From: Flavobacteriaceae bacterium
GTDB taxonomy: Bacteria > Bacteroidota > Bacteroidia > Flavobacteriales > Flavobacteriaceae
Direction of reading: 5' to 3'
Length of the DNA: 64,000 nucleotides
Assembly (NCBI GenBank): GCA_026988355.1
Contig: JALSLK010000071.1
Span: 62,001-126,000 of the forward strand
Shown: positions 53,611-63,251 of the stretch, piece by piece
How positions within the stretch are numbered: position 1 is the first letter of the stretch
How the letters are laid out: every line of letters begins with the position of its first letter
Program-made: the position numbers and the translations under genes
Notes under the pieces: model-generated
The model's database searches: none
What the model saw: the letters and a program-made list of their open reading frames with translations, nothing else
What the model was told of the DNA's origin: nothing

Positions 53611-53715
53611 TACTTTTGAAATAACATCTTAAAATGTAGTAGACAATTCTTTAAATATTACTAAATTTCTTGAAATTATTGATGTTTTTTTACAAACTTA
53701 GAGCGTAAACTCAAC

Positions 53716-54564
53716 CTATCTAAAACTCCATCCTTTATAATCGCTTCGAGATTCTAAAGAGTTTTCGATACTATTTGGCAATGCTGGGAAAAAATCGATT
53801 CCTGTCCGTTTTTCAATTTCATTAATAGAAACTACGTATTTGTATAATGCTTCTTTTGAATCTTTTTTGCCAGGCATTAAAAAAGCAATGGCTTTTGGGT
53901 TTTTTGTATTAGAATAATCTAAAATAATTTTGTAAAATAAATTTGGTACGGCTACTTTTTCTTGTCCAATAGTTTTTAAATTAGCTTCTAAAACACCACC
54001 TGTTATCACGTATAGTTGTCCGTATTTTTTAGCCCAATACCTTGTTTTTTGTTCTAATCTGTTCCAAATACCTGCATTAAATTCGTGATTTTGTGGCGAA
54101 ATATTTGATGTAAAAAAAGTATCGTTAAATGCATTTTCATTAAATCGCATATCTCCTGCTGGACAAAGATGCCCTTTATCGTAACCAGATTGTTTGTAAT
54201 TTCGGTAATTAGCAGATCTTGTTTTTACTTGTTTATCATATATAAAATATGGTCTTTTACGATCTATTTTTTTTAAATAAGAAGGTTTTAATATGTAGGC
54301 AACCCATTCTGCTTGTTCGTGTTTTTCACTATACGATAATGTGTAATAGGTATGTTTTGCTATTTGATTTGTTGTGGATGTTGGTAAAAAATTAAACTCC
54401 GATTTTGTTGTCACTTCAGATACTCCGTCACTATCTTCCGTAGGCGTTTTATTTGTTGGTAAATTATCCTTTTCTTTTAAACTCTCCGTACTACTATTCT
54501 GTAGGTACAGAAAAGAAGCGATTACTAGTGTAAAAACAGCGTATAATACTTTTCTATTTTTCAT
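53716..54564 (-). CDS. DNA/RNA non-specific endonuclease
   Basis: A 282-residue secreted nuclease of the beta-beta-alpha metal family. An N-terminal hydrophobic segment (7-22) is a signal peptide or anchor; a low-complexity linker follows to about 60. The active-site motif DKGHLCPAGD (129-138) holds the catalytic His132, with Lys in place of the usual Arg, and ISPQNHEFNAGIWNRLE carries the metal-binding Asn. It is the last gene of a tightly packed four-gene operon (2-base gap). Confidence 0.93.
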   Translation of the reverse strand: MKNRKVLYAVFTLVIASFLYLQNSSTESLKEKDNLPTNKTPTEDSDGVSEVTTKSEFNFLPTSTTNQIAKHTYYTLSYSEKHEQAEWVAYILKPSYLKKIDRKRPYFIYDKQVKTRSANYRNYKQSGYDKGHLCPAGDMRFNENAFNDTFFTSNISPQNHEFNAGIWNRLEQKTRYWAKKYGQLYVITGGVLEANLKTIGQEKVAVPNLFYKIILDYSNTKNPKAIAFLMPGKKDSKEALYKYVVSINEIEKRTGIDFFPALPNSIENSLESRSDYKGWSFR

Positions 54565-54566
54565 TT

Positions 54567-55025
54567 TTACTTTATAGGTTCTTTTGTTTGAATACTAATC
54601 TCTTCAAAATCGTCTGTTTTAGCTATATGCTTTAACGTTTCTAAAATTTGTTTTGGCGGAATAGTTAGTTTTCGCTTTGTTAGATCTATCCATGCTAAAT
54701 ATACAGATATTGTTGCTGCTAAATCTCCATTTTCTTTATAAATTAAATGCCTAATTTTAAAACGTTCTCCCTGTTTGGAAGTGGCTTCTAAATATAATTT
54801 TACGGAAATATCTTCGCCAAGTCTAATTTCTCTTCGGAATTGTGTGTTTTCTGAAAATAGAATTGGACCTACATTATTTTCTTCCATCACGGCAACACCA
54901 AAACCATTTTCCTTTAAAAATCGCAATCGTGCTTCGGCAGCATAATCATTATATGCTGTATGTCGCATGTGTTTGTTAGCATCAAAATCAGACCATTTGG
55001 TATGGAATTTTATAGTATATGTCAT
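54567..55025 (-). CDS. Acyl-CoA thioesterase, 4HBT family
   Basis: A 152-residue hotdog-fold thioesterase. KWSDFDANKHMRHTAYNDY (10-28) matches the 4-hydroxybenzoyl-CoA thioesterase motif, with Asp13 as expected catalytic acid. It cleaves acyl-CoA thioesters in the cytosol; chain preference is unknown. Two bases separate it from the genes on each side, so expression is coupled with the aminotransferase-GNAT-nuclease unit. Confidence 0.9.
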   Translation of the reverse strand: MTYTIKFHTKWSDFDANKHMRHTAYNDYAAEARLRFLKENGFGVAVMEENNVGPILFSENTQFRREIRLGEDISVKLYLEATSKQGERFKIRHLIYKENGDLAATISVYLAWIDLTKRKLTIPPKQILETLKHIAKTDDFEEISIQTKEPIK

Positions 55026-55027
55026 TT

Positions 55028-55537
55028 TTAAATTTTTATTTCAAATAAAGCTACATCATCTATTTTGTAATGTGCTGGTAAGGTTTGTGTGTTCTTTAAT
55101 TCGTGTAGTCCTAAATAAGTAAAACCACATTTTGTATAATGTGTAATTAATTTTTTATTTTCTCCAACCGTATCCAAACGCACGTATTTTTTATTGTTTT
55201 CTTTTGCAAAAATTAAAGACCAATCTACTATTTTTTTAACCAAATTTTTTCCTCTAAAGTTTGGATTTGTTGTAATTCTATGTATATAAAGTGATGGGTC
55301 TTTATCTCTTTCTTCCCAAATTAACGCATCGTTAAATGTTGTTGCCCAAACACATACAATTTTACCATTTAATAAAAGTTTCCATTGGTGTTTGTTTTGA
55401 ATTTCATTTTCAATTAAACTTCGTTCAAATTTTGGCCAAACAACTTTGTATTTCGAAGTTTGATATTCTCTAGCTATTTGATACAATCGAAATATTTCAT
55501 CGATATCATTTACATCGCTATTTTGTATTTGATACAT
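55028..55537 (-). CDS. GNAT family N-acetyltransferase
   Basis: A 169-residue acetyltransferase starting MYQIQNSDVNDIDEIF at 55537. The ATG overlaps the aminotransferase stop by one base (TAATG), which fixes the start; the frame extends to 55618 but inside the upstream gene. LYIHRITTNPNFRGKNLVKKIVDW is the acetyl-CoA loop. The acceptor is unknown. Confidence 0.87.
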   Translation of the reverse strand: MYQIQNSDVNDIDEIFRLYQIAREYQTSKYKVVWPKFERSLIENEIQNKHQWKLLLNGKIVCVWATTFNDALIWEERDKDPSLYIHRITTNPNFRGKNLVKKIVDWSLIFAKENNKKYVRLDTVGENKKLITHYTKCGFTYLGLHELKNTQTLPAHYKIDDVALFEIKI

Positions 55538-56727
55538 TATACGTTTAATAAATTCGCAATTCGTTTTATTGCTTCTACAAGTAGATCTTGTGATGTAGCA
55601 TACGATAAACGAATACAATTTGGTGCTCCAAAAGCATCTCCTGTAACTGTTGCTACATTCGCTTTTTCTAATAATAATAAGGAGAAATCGGAAGCATTCT
55701 TTATTTCATTTCCTGCAATAGTTTTACCAAAATAATAAGAAATATTCGGAAAAACATAAAAAGCTCCTTCTGGTTCATTTAGCTTAAACCCTTTAATTTT
55801 TGATAGTAAATTTAGAACTAAATCACGTCTGGTTTTAAATTCATCTACCATAAATTTAATTTTTGAAACTGGAGCATCTAAAGCTGCAATTGTAGCTCTT
55901 TGTGCAATACAATTTGCTCCAGAAGTTATTTGTCCTTGCATTTTATTACACGCTTTTGCGATCCACTCTGGCGCACCAATATAACCTATTCGCCATCCTG
56001 TCATGGCAAATGATTTTGAAACGCCGTTTACCGTAATGGTGCGTTCGTACATATCTTTAAATCGCGCAAAACTAAAATTTGTTCCTTCGAATAAAATATG
56101 CTCGTAAATTTCGTCGGAAATTATATAAATATTTGGATGTTTTACTAAGACATCTGCTAAAGCACGATATTCTTCTTTACTATAAACAGATCCACTTGGA
56201 TTATTTGGAGAATTAAAAAATATTAATTTTGTTTTTGGTGTTATTGCACCTTCTAATTGCTGTGGTGTAATTTTAAAATCATTTTCTATACTAGTTGGTA
56301 TTTCTACCGAAATTCCTTCTGCTAAATTAACCATTGCTTCATAACTTACCCAAAATGGTGCTGGTAACAAAACCTCATCTCCTGGATTTAGTAAAACCAT
56401 GGCTACATTTGCTAATGCTTGTTTAGCTCCTGTAGAAACTACAATTTGGTTTTCGTTATACTTTAGTTTATTATCTCTTTCAAATTTTCGACTAACTGCC
56501 TCACGCAATTCTAAATAACCATTTACAGGCGTATAAGAATTGTAATTTTCATGTATTGCTTTTATAGCGGCTTCCTTTACAAAATCTGGCGTATTAAAAT
56601 CTGGTTCGCCCAAGCTCAAACTAATAATGTCTTTTCCTTGAGTTTTTAACTCTCTAGCTAATGCTGCCATTGCCAAAGTTTGAGAAACTGGTAATCTATT
56701 TATTCGGTCTGAAAGTTGATTTTTCAT
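55537..56727 (-). CDS. Pyridoxal phosphate-dependent aminotransferase (class I, aspartate type)
   Basis: A 396-residue transaminase of the AspC-like Ib group. Landmarks are SLGEPDFNTPDFV (substrate clamp), FNSPNNPSGSVY, ISDEIYEHILF, and NGVSKSFAMTGWRIGY with the PLP lysine in SKSFAM; the C-terminal Arg that binds the carboxylate is in IRLSYA. Likely aspartate/2-oxoglutarate transfer, with broader aromatic activity possible. It is the first gene of a four-gene operon. Confidence 0.94.
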   Translation of the reverse strand: MKNQLSDRINRLPVSQTLAMAALARELKTQGKDIISLSLGEPDFNTPDFVKEAAIKAIHENYNSYTPVNGYLELREAVSRKFERDNKLKYNENQIVVSTGAKQALANVAMVLLNPGDEVLLPAPFWVSYEAMVNLAEGISVEIPTSIENDFKITPQQLEGAITPKTKLIFFNSPNNPSGSVYSKEEYRALADVLVKHPNIYIISDEIYEHILFEGTNFSFARFKDMYERTITVNGVSKSFAMTGWRIGYIGAPEWIAKACNKMQGQITSGANCIAQRATIAALDAPVSKIKFMVDEFKTRRDLVLNLLSKIKGFKLNEPEGAFYVFPNISYYFGKTIAGNEIKNASDFSLLLLEKANVATVTGDAFGAPNCIRLSYATSQDLLVEAIKRIANLLNV

Positions 56728-56783
56728 AAGTTAAATTTAAGAGGCTAAAATAACAAAATTCAATACACTCTTTATAAATTTAG

Positions 56784-56812
56784 TTGTTTAAAATTTAAAA
56801 AAGTTATATTTG
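56784..56812 (+). promoter_or_regulatory. Promoter of the 972-residue T9SS cargo gene
   Basis: TTG (56784-56786), an 18-base spacer and TATATTTG (56805-56812) match the Bacteroidota consensus; the ATG follows at 56832. Confidence 0.65.
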
Positions 56813-56831
56813 CATAAAAAACCCTAATATA

Positions 56832-59750
56832 ATGAAAAATATTATTACGACGGTATTCGTCTTATTCTCATTTTTTTTGTTTAGTCAAACTGGTCCTGGA
56901 GGTGTTGGAAACACAAATGGAACATCAACATTAAAAGTGTGGTATAATCCAAATAACACAAATACAGTTACTGTTTCTAGTGGAAAAATAACAGGTTTAA
57001 CTAATGCAGCTGGAGTGTCGGTTTTAGATTTAACAGCAACAACATCTATTGCTCCAACCCTTAATATAGGAACTCAAAATGGATACGATGAAATGGATTT
57101 TTCAGGAAGTAAATTACTAGAGTCCAATACTGGTTTAAATACATCTAATTTTGTTACTAATGCTGCCACTTCATTTATAGTAAGTAATGCAAATAATATA
57201 CATGCCTCAATGCCATATAGAACAAACCTTTCAGGAGGTTCAAATCGGTTTTTATGCCATTTGCCTTGGAGTAATGGCAGAATTTATTTTGATTTGGGAA
57301 ATACTGGTGCTGGTAGAATTTATAAAGCAGGATTAACAGGAATTACCAGTTACAATATTTGGGCTTATGAGGGAAATCCTTCTACAAAAAACTTGTACCA
57401 AAATAGTGCGCAAAAGCATGTTGTAAATTCTGGCGCAGCTACATTTACAGCAAGTTCTAGTACTACTTTTCAAATAGGAAAAAATTACCAAGGTCAAATG
57501 ACTGAAGTAATCGTTTTTAAAGAAAAAATTGGACAAACCAAACGTAGAATAATTGATAATTATTTAGCTGCTAAATATGACCTTACTTTAGAGGTAGGAG
57601 ATTATTATACACAAGACGACGCTACAAATGGAAATTTTGATCACAATGTCGCTGGTATTGGACAGGTTTCAATAACGGACAACCATACCGATTCTCAAGG
57701 AACTGGTATTATTAGAATAAATACTCCTTCCGCTTTATCGAACGATGATTATTTATTTTGGGGAGAAGAAACAAAAAATGCTACTTACGATTTTACCACT
57801 ATCACTTCCGATTACTCTGAGCGATTAAATAGTAAATGGCGAGTAAGTAAACAAAATAATTTAGGCACAGTATCTGTTTCTGTAAATGAATCTAACATTA
57901 TATTTCATAGTATTTATGGTTGTAACGATTTAAAATTAATTGTAAGCAATGATGCTACCTTTGCTACAAAGACATCTTATAGTATGATTTTATCTGGAGG
58001 TGTTTATACTGCAAATTTGGTTTCTTTTACCGACGGAGATTATTTTACTTTTGAATATATCGATAAAATTGTTGTTGATAATACTGGATATTATAATGGC
58101 TCTGGTTTTGCTAATGTTCCAAACACATCAGATGGCTGTTATAAATTTTTAGTAAAAAGTACTGCAAATGGTTTATTACCATTAACACAAGGTGGAAATG
58201 TACGAGAAATTGAAGTAGAAACTAATGGTGTTTTAGCAATCAATAACGGATTGAGATTATCTGTTTCTGATGGCATTCAATTGGATGGCAATATTCGATT
58301 ATTTGGAACTTCGCAACTTATACAAACACATACTGGAACTAGTAAAGTTACTGGATCTGGTAAATTATATATCGACAAAAAAAGCGAATTAACCAATGTT
58401 TATCAGTCTGGATTTTGGACTTCTCCTGTCGCAACAGGAACCAATACTTTTACTATTGATGCTGCTATGAAAGATGGAACGATACCAACTAACGCTGGTT
58501 CTATACCTCCAAATATTAATTTTATAAGTGGTTATGATGGTGCTACAACAACTCCAATAAGTATAAGTAAATATTGGTTAGCGAAATTAGTAGATGATAC
58601 GGTTTGGAACAGACATGGAGACGAAACAACAACTCATAATATTGCCGAAGGGTACAATATGAAAAGTTCTGGAGCAAATAAACAAAATTATACATTTGTA
58701 GGAAAACCAAATGATGGAAATTATTCTATTCCTGTAAGTCTTGGAAAATCGACGCTATTAGGAAATCCATATCCTTCTTCATTGGATGCAGATGTATTTT
58801 TACTTAATAATACTGGAATAATAAATACTTTATATTTTTGGGATGGTACAAATGACACTTCCAATTCGCATGTTAGAAATTCGTATGCTGGAGGTTATGC
58901 AACACGTGCTATCGGACTAGGAACTGCTTATAATAGTGGTGCAATTCCTGCAAGATATATACAAGTCGCACAAGGTTTTTTTATCGATGCGATTGTTAAT
59001 GGAACAATTAACTTTAAAAATTCACAACGCGTTTTTAATAATTCCTCTCCTTCTTTTAGTAGAGAAGAACCGTTTCCTATTCTTAGGATTGGATTTGATT
59101 TTAATATCGATTCCAACAATAGTTTTCATAGACAATTAGCTGTTGGCTTTAGAGGACTTACTCCTAATTATGAAGCTGGTTACGATGCCATAATGTACGA
59201 CATGCGCGCAACGGATATTTCATTAAAAGTAATTAATAACGATAACGAATTTGTAATTACTGGAATAGAAGATTATATAGATACCATTACGATTCCTATG
59301 CACGTAGTATTAGACCAGCAACGTGATATTACTTTTAGTATCGATGCATTCGAAAATTTTACTCCAAATGAAATCTATTTGAAAGATACCAATACTAATA
59401 TGTATTATAACTTAATTAATAATGTTACGCTTAACTTACCTGCTGGAGATTATACCAATCGGTTTGAAATTACTTTTAGACAACAAAATACTGCTGCAAT
59501 TAACGATTATGTTAAAGAAAGTGCCCTTGTAATTATAGATAATTTAGATTCTATGACAATTAATTCTAAAGGAAACACAATAATTACAAATGTAAAAATA
59601 TTTAATTTAATTGGGCAAAAATTAACCGATGTCAATGTAAAAAATACACAAGTTACCATACCTTTAAAATTAACTAAAGGAGAAATTTTTATTACTAAAA
59701 TTACCTTGATGAATGGACAAACAATAGTCAAAAAATTACTTAAAAAATAA
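56832..59750 (+). CDS. Large secreted protein with T9SS C-terminal sorting signal
   Basis: A 972-residue exported protein: signal peptide 1-19 (ending FLFSQ), an N-terminal concanavalin-like region (about 25-245, VWYNPNNTNTVTV... with QIGKNYQGQMTEVIVF), an unrecognised beta-rich middle, and a C-terminal part (about 770-905, YDAIMYDMRATDIS, IEDYIDTITIPMHV) followed by a sorting-type domain (IKIF-like VKIFNLIGQKLTDVNVKN and final KKLLKK). The end looks like the ChiA/type C kind rather than standard type A (inference). It should be moved across the outer membrane by T9SS; adhesion is a plausible role. Confidence 0.82.
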   Translation: MKNIITTVFVLFSFFLFSQTGPGGVGNTNGTSTLKVWYNPNNTNTVTVSSGKITGLTNAAGVSVLDLTATTSIAPTLNIGTQNGYDEMDFSGSKLLESNTGLNTSNFVTNAATSFIVSNANNIHASMPYRTNLSGGSNRFLCHLPWSNGRIYFDLGNTGAGRIYKAGLTGITSYNIWAYEGNPSTKNLYQNSAQKHVVNSGAATFTASSSTTFQIGKNYQGQMTEVIVFKEKIGQTKRRIIDNYLAAKYDLTLEVGDYYTQDDATNGNFDHNVAGIGQVSITDNHTDSQGTGIIRINTPSALSNDDYLFWGEETKNATYDFTTITSDYSERLNSKWRVSKQNNLGTVSVSVNESNIIFHSIYGCNDLKLIVSNDATFATKTSYSMILSGGVYTANLVSFTDGDYFTFEYIDKIVVDNTGYYNGSGFANVPNTSDGCYKFLVKSTANGLLPLTQGGNVREIEVETNGVLAINNGLRLSVSDGIQLDGNIRLFGTSQLIQTHTGTSKVTGSGKLYIDKKSELTNVYQSGFWTSPVATGTNTFTIDAAMKDGTIPTNAGSIPPNINFISGYDGATTTPISISKYWLAKLVDDTVWNRHGDETTTHNIAEGYNMKSSGANKQNYTFVGKPNDGNYSIPVSLGKSTLLGNPYPSSLDADVFLLNNTGIINTLYFWDGTNDTSNSHVRNSYAGGYATRAIGLGTAYNSGAIPARYIQVAQGFFIDAIVNGTINFKNSQRVFNNSSPSFSREEPFPILRIGFDFNIDSNNSFHRQLAVGFRGLTPNYEAGYDAIMYDMRATDISLKVINNDNEFVITGIEDYIDTITIPMHVVLDQQRDITFSIDAFENFTPNEIYLKDTNTNMYYNLINNVTLNLPAGDYTNRFEITFRQQNTAAINDYVKESALVIIDNLDSMTINSKGNTIITNVKIFNLIGQKLTDVNVKNTQVTIPLKLTKGEIFITKITLMNGQTIVKKLLKK

Positions 59751-59758
59751 ACGTACTT

Positions 59759-59914
59759 ATACCAACCTAAGTTTGCAAAATGCGCTAAATAAATTTGAAC
59801 TATTTTTATGTTTTACAATCTTGAAATTTCAAGCATAGCTATAGTTTAATTTAAAGTGCAGTAAGACGTGAAAAGATAAATAATTTATAGCGTATTTTGA
59901 TGTTGAGTTGGTAT
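59759..59914 (+). repeat. 156-bp ATACCAA-ended inverted-repeat element
   Basis: It begins ATACCAACCTAA and ends TTGAGTTGGTAT, imperfect inverted copies. It has no coding frame. Its right end matches 5290-5320 over 31 bases (inverted) and both ends match the 62-bp element at 38260-38321, so the window holds three members of one family. It lies between the T9SS cargo gene and a terminator. Confidence 0.7.
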
Positions 59915-59916
59915 TC

Positions 59917-59968
59917 CAAATAAAAAATCCTAATGAAGTTTATATGCTTTATTAGGATTTTTTATTTG
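59917..59968. terminator. Bidirectional Rho-independent terminator
   Basis: A perfect 18-bp stem (CAAATAAAAAATCCTAAT and its complement) around a 16-base loop, with A and T runs on both sides. It serves the T9SS cargo gene and the convergent desaturase gene. Confidence 0.88.
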
Positions 59969-59982
59969 ACAATTTATACTAT

Positions 59983-61077
59983 CTATGCTAAAGCTGGTTT
60001 TTGACCTAAAATTTTAAGCTGATTATAATGCTCTTTAATTGCTTTCCACATCGTTTTATATTCATTATAAGGTAATTTGAATTCCAATGCTGTTTCTTTA
60101 ACAATTTTTGCAATTTTTCTGTAATGAATATGACTTATTTCTGTAAATAAATGGTGTTCTACTTGATGATTTAATCCTCCTGTATAAAATTCGACCAACC
60201 AATTTTTAGGTGCAAAATTAGAAGTTGTATACAGTTGATGAATTGCCCAGGTATTTTTCATATTTCCAGATTTGTCTGGCACAGGCATTTCTGTATTTGG
60301 CATAACATGCGCTAACTGAAATACAACACTTAAAATGATTCCTGCAGTATAATGCATTATCATAAACCCTGCTAAAACTTGCCACCAAGCATAACCTAAC
60401 ACTAGAGGTAATACAATCCAAACAGAATAGTATAATATTTTACCGATAATTAATTTGGTCCATTGTGTTGCTGGATTAGGAAAATCTCCATAAGAAAGTT
60501 TTCTTTTTAAATATTTATACGTTTGTTTAAAATCTGTTGTAATTGCCCAATTTACAGTTAACAATCCATAAAGAAAAAAGGAATAATATTTTTGATATTT
60601 ATGCATTTTTAACCATTTAGAATGTTTGGAAAATCGAATAATTCTACCTGCATCAATATCCTCATCGTGTCCTACAATATTCGTATAGGTATGGTGTAGT
60701 ACATTATGTTGTACTTTCCAATTATAATCGTTTCCTGCAAGGATGTAAATGCTGCTTCCCATTAGCTTATTAACCCATTTTTTACTAGAAAAAGATCCGT
60801 GATTTGCATCGTGCATGACATTCATTCCTACTCCTGCCATTCCGATACCAATAATAACCATTAATAATGCTTGTATCCAACCTGATAAATCTAAAGTGAA
60901 GATTAAAACTAAAGGTGCGATAAATAAGGCAAACATAACCATAGCCTTTATATATAATCTTATATTTCCTGTTTTTTTTATGTTATTCTCTTTAAAATAG
61001 CCGTTTACTTTCTTACTTAGCGTTCTAAAAAACTTAGTTTTATCAATGTTTGAAAAGCGTATCGTGTTAGTTTGCAT
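59983..61077 (-). CDS. Fatty acid desaturase (acyl-lipid/acyl-CoA, membrane di-iron)
   Basis: A 364-residue membrane enzyme introducing double bonds into acyl chains. All three histidine boxes are present: HDANH (89-93), HNVLHH (124-129) and HQVEHH (304-309; the QxxHH form seen in front-end-type enzymes). Hydrophobic pairs lie near 45-85 and 165-180, 215-255. There is no cytochrome b5 domain. It is a single gene closed by the terminator at 59917-59968. Role: membrane fluidity or polyunsaturated lipid synthesis. Confidence 0.93.
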   Translation of the reverse strand: MQTNTIRFSNIDKTKFFRTLSKKVNGYFKENNIKKTGNIRLYIKAMVMFALFIAPLVLIFTLDLSGWIQALLMVIIGIGMAGVGMNVMHDANHGSFSSKKWVNKLMGSSIYILAGNDYNWKVQHNVLHHTYTNIVGHDEDIDAGRIIRFSKHSKWLKMHKYQKYYSFFLYGLLTVNWAITTDFKQTYKYLKRKLSYGDFPNPATQWTKLIIGKILYYSVWIVLPLVLGYAWWQVLAGFMIMHYTAGIILSVVFQLAHVMPNTEMPVPDKSGNMKNTWAIHQLYTTSNFAPKNWLVEFYTGGLNHQVEHHLFTEISHIHYRKIAKIVKETALEFKLPYNEYKTMWKAIKEHYNQLKILGQKPALA

Positions 61078-61182
61078 AATTTTTATTTATAATTACAAGT
61101 AACGAAATTATATCTTTTTTATTACTTAAAGCTAATAATTATCATTTTTTGTGTTTTTTTTTACATTTAATTAAGATTAGTT

Positions 61183-61190
61183 TAAATTTG
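61183..61190 (+). promoter_or_regulatory. -7 box that decides the rsmG start
   Basis: TAAATTTG is a perfect TAnnTTTG box. An ATG at 61192 follows one base later and would precede the transcription start, so the ATG at 61201 (METINKYF) is preferred, with a leader of only a few bases. Confidence 0.45.
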
Positions 61191-61200
61191 TATGCACATT

Positions 61201-61830
61201 ATGGAAACAATAAATAAATATTTTCCTAATTTATCTGAAGAACAGGTTGCGCAATTTGAGCAATTAGAATCTTTATATAAATTGTGGAATGCGCAAATAA
61301 ATGTAATTTCTCGTAAAGATATTGAAGCACTTTATACAAGACACGTTTTACATTCTCTAGCAATTGCTAAAGTACTCGAATTTCGCCCTAAATCTAAAAT
61401 TTTAGATGTTGGTACTGGCGGCGGTTTCCCTGGTATACCTCTCGCTATTTTATTTCCAAAAAGTAATTTTTTATTGGTAGATTCTATTGGTAAAAAAATA
61501 AAAGTAGTACGAGAAATTAGTACTGCTCTCGGATTAAAAAATGTAAAAACACAACATATTAGAGCAGAAAAAATACAAGGTCAATTTGATTTTGTGGTTA
61601 GTAGAGCTGTTACCAAAATGGATGTTTTTGTAAAATGGATTAAGAAAAAAGTAGCGACAAAACACAAGCACGAATTAAGAAATGGTATTTTATATTTAAA
61701 AGGTGGTAATTTAACCGAAGAGTTAGTGCCTTTTCCAAAGGCAAGTTTATATCCTATTTCGGAGTACTTTTCGGAGACATTTTTTGAAACCAAAAAAGTA
61801 GTTCATATACCAATAAAAAACAGATTGTAA
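61201..61830 (+). CDS. rsmG: 16S rRNA (guanine527-N7)-methyltransferase
   Basis: A 209-residue SAM-dependent enzyme methylating G527 of 16S rRNA. ILDVGTGGGFPGIPLAILFP is the RsmG form of the SAM-binding motif, and VVSRAVTKMD the following catalytic-domain motif. Length is normal. The start at 61201 is preferred over 61192 because of the promoter box directly before. It opens a plus-strand trio with an MmcQ-like and an HU/SPOR protein. Confidence 0.94.
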   Translation: METINKYFPNLSEEQVAQFEQLESLYKLWNAQINVISRKDIEALYTRHVLHSLAIAKVLEFRPKSKILDVGTGGGFPGIPLAILFPKSNFLLVDSIGKKIKVVREISTALGLKNVKTQHIRAEKIQGQFDFVVSRAVTKMDVFVKWIKKKVATKHKHELRNGILYLKGGNLTEELVPFPKASLYPISEYFSETFFETKKVVHIPIKNRL

Positions 61831-61851
61831 AATTATTTATCTTCAATTATT

Positions 61852-62211
61852 ATGGATATTGAAATGTACAGAGCGTATTGTTTGTCTAAAAAAGGCGTGA
61901 CAGAATCTATTCCTTTCTCTAAATTACCAAATGTTTTGGTTTTTAAAGTTCAAGGAAAAATATTTACTGCTACCGATATTACAACATTCTCTGGTTTTAG
62001 TATTAAATGCATTCCTGAAACAATTGATGCTCTAAGAGCAACCTATATGGCTGTACAAAATCCTTCTTATTTTAGTAAGAAACATTGGTGTAATGTTATT
62101 ATGGATAATTCGATATCCGATAATTTACTTTTTAAATGGTTAGATACTTCTTATCGTTTGGTTGTTGCTAATCTTTCAAAAAAAATACAAGTAGAATTAA
62201 AAAAAATGTAG
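61852..62211 (+). CDS. MmcQ/YjbR family DNA-binding protein
   Basis: A 119-residue protein of the CyaY-like MmcQ/YjbR fold. Typical elements are the N-terminal helix MYRAYCLSKKGVTESIPF, a central beta sheet (VLVFKVQGKIFTATDI), NPSYFSKKHWCNVIM, and the final SYRLVVANLSKKIQ. The family was predicted to bind DNA; its cell role is not established. It begins 21 bases after rsmG. Confidence 0.9.
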   Translation: MDIEMYRAYCLSKKGVTESIPFSKLPNVLVFKVQGKIFTATDITTFSGFSIKCIPETIDALRATYMAVQNPSYFSKKHWCNVIMDNSISDNLLFKWLDTSYRLVVANLSKKIQVELKKM

Positions 62212-62255
62212 CAAAGGAGTTCTTTCCTTAAAAATTTCATTATTTTTGCTTCTAT

Positions 62256-63242
62256 ATGACATTAGAAGCATACATAAAAGAACTTTTATATCGCTACAAT
62301 TGCGTAATTGTCCCTGATTTTGGAGGGTTTGTTATGAATGATAAATCTGCGAGAATTAATGGAAGCACTTTTTCGCCTCCATATAAACAAATAACGTTCA
62401 ATTCGTTATTACAAAATAATGATGGTTTATTAGCAAATCATATTGCTTCCATAGATAAATTACCTTACGAATCTGCTATAAATTTTATAAATTTTGAAGT
62501 AGAAAATTGGATTGAAAAGTTAATGACTGAAGAATTAATTTTAAATGGCATTGGAACATTTGTAATGGAAAATGACACCATTCAATTTGAACCTGACACA
62601 CAAATTAATTACCTTACTTCTTCTTTTGGATTACATTCTTATATCTCTAATACCATTAATCGTGTTCAAGAAAACGAACAAAATGCAGCGGAGAAAGAAA
62701 AACAAACAGCACTTGCAAACCAAAGAGCAATTTACAAAGAACAAGTAGATGCGCTCGAAAACAAAGTGCATACTTTAATCGCTCCATCCAAACGCAATAA
62801 GACTTCAAACTTCTTAAAATATGCTGCAATTGTTGTTTTGAGTTCTTCTATTATTGGATTATTAGGAACTAAAATATACCAAGATAACTTAGAAAAAAAC
62901 CAAGTTATTGCACTACAAAAAGAGCAAAAATTACGCGAAATTCAAATACAAGAAGCTACTTTTGTATTGGACAGTCCATTACCTACGATAATGTTAAATA
63001 CTACTGTTGCTGTAGATAAATATTTTATTGTTGCTGGTGCATTTCGCAATAAAGCAAACGCTAATAAAAAAGTAAAACAACTTACTAAAAAAGGTTTTGA
63101 TGCAAAAATTATTGGCAAAAATAAATGGAACTTAACACAAGTTGCTTTTAACAGTTACACATCGCTTTCTGAGGCAAATAAAAATCTGAGTATTATTCAA
63201 AATAATATTGCAAAAGATGCTTGGTTACTTATTAAAGAATAG
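62256..63242 (+). CDS. HU-CCDC81 and SPOR domain-containing protein
   Basis: A 328-residue bitopic protein: an N-terminal HU-like CCDC81 domain (about 1-120, LYRYNCVIVPDFGGFVMND), a coiled-coil stretch (135-175), one membrane helix (about 186-207) and a periplasmic SPOR domain (about 253-328, YFIVAGAFRNKANANKKV). SPOR domains bind denuded septal glycan, so the protein should sit at the division site with the HU-like domain in the cytosol, perhaps linking to the nucleoid (inference). This architecture is typical of Bacteroidota. Confidence 0.93.
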   Translation: MTLEAYIKELLYRYNCVIVPDFGGFVMNDKSARINGSTFSPPYKQITFNSLLQNNDGLLANHIASIDKLPYESAINFINFEVENWIEKLMTEELILNGIGTFVMENDTIQFEPDTQINYLTSSFGLHSYISNTINRVQENEQNAAEKEKQTALANQRAIYKEQVDALENKVHTLIAPSKRNKTSNFLKYAAIVVLSSSIIGLLGTKIYQDNLEKNQVIALQKEQKLREIQIQEATFVLDSPLPTIMLNTTVAVDKYFIVAGAFRNKANANKKVKQLTKKGFDAKIIGKNKWNLTQVAFNSYTSLSEANKNLSIIQNNIAKDAWLLIKE

Positions 63243-63251
63243 TTTAGAATT

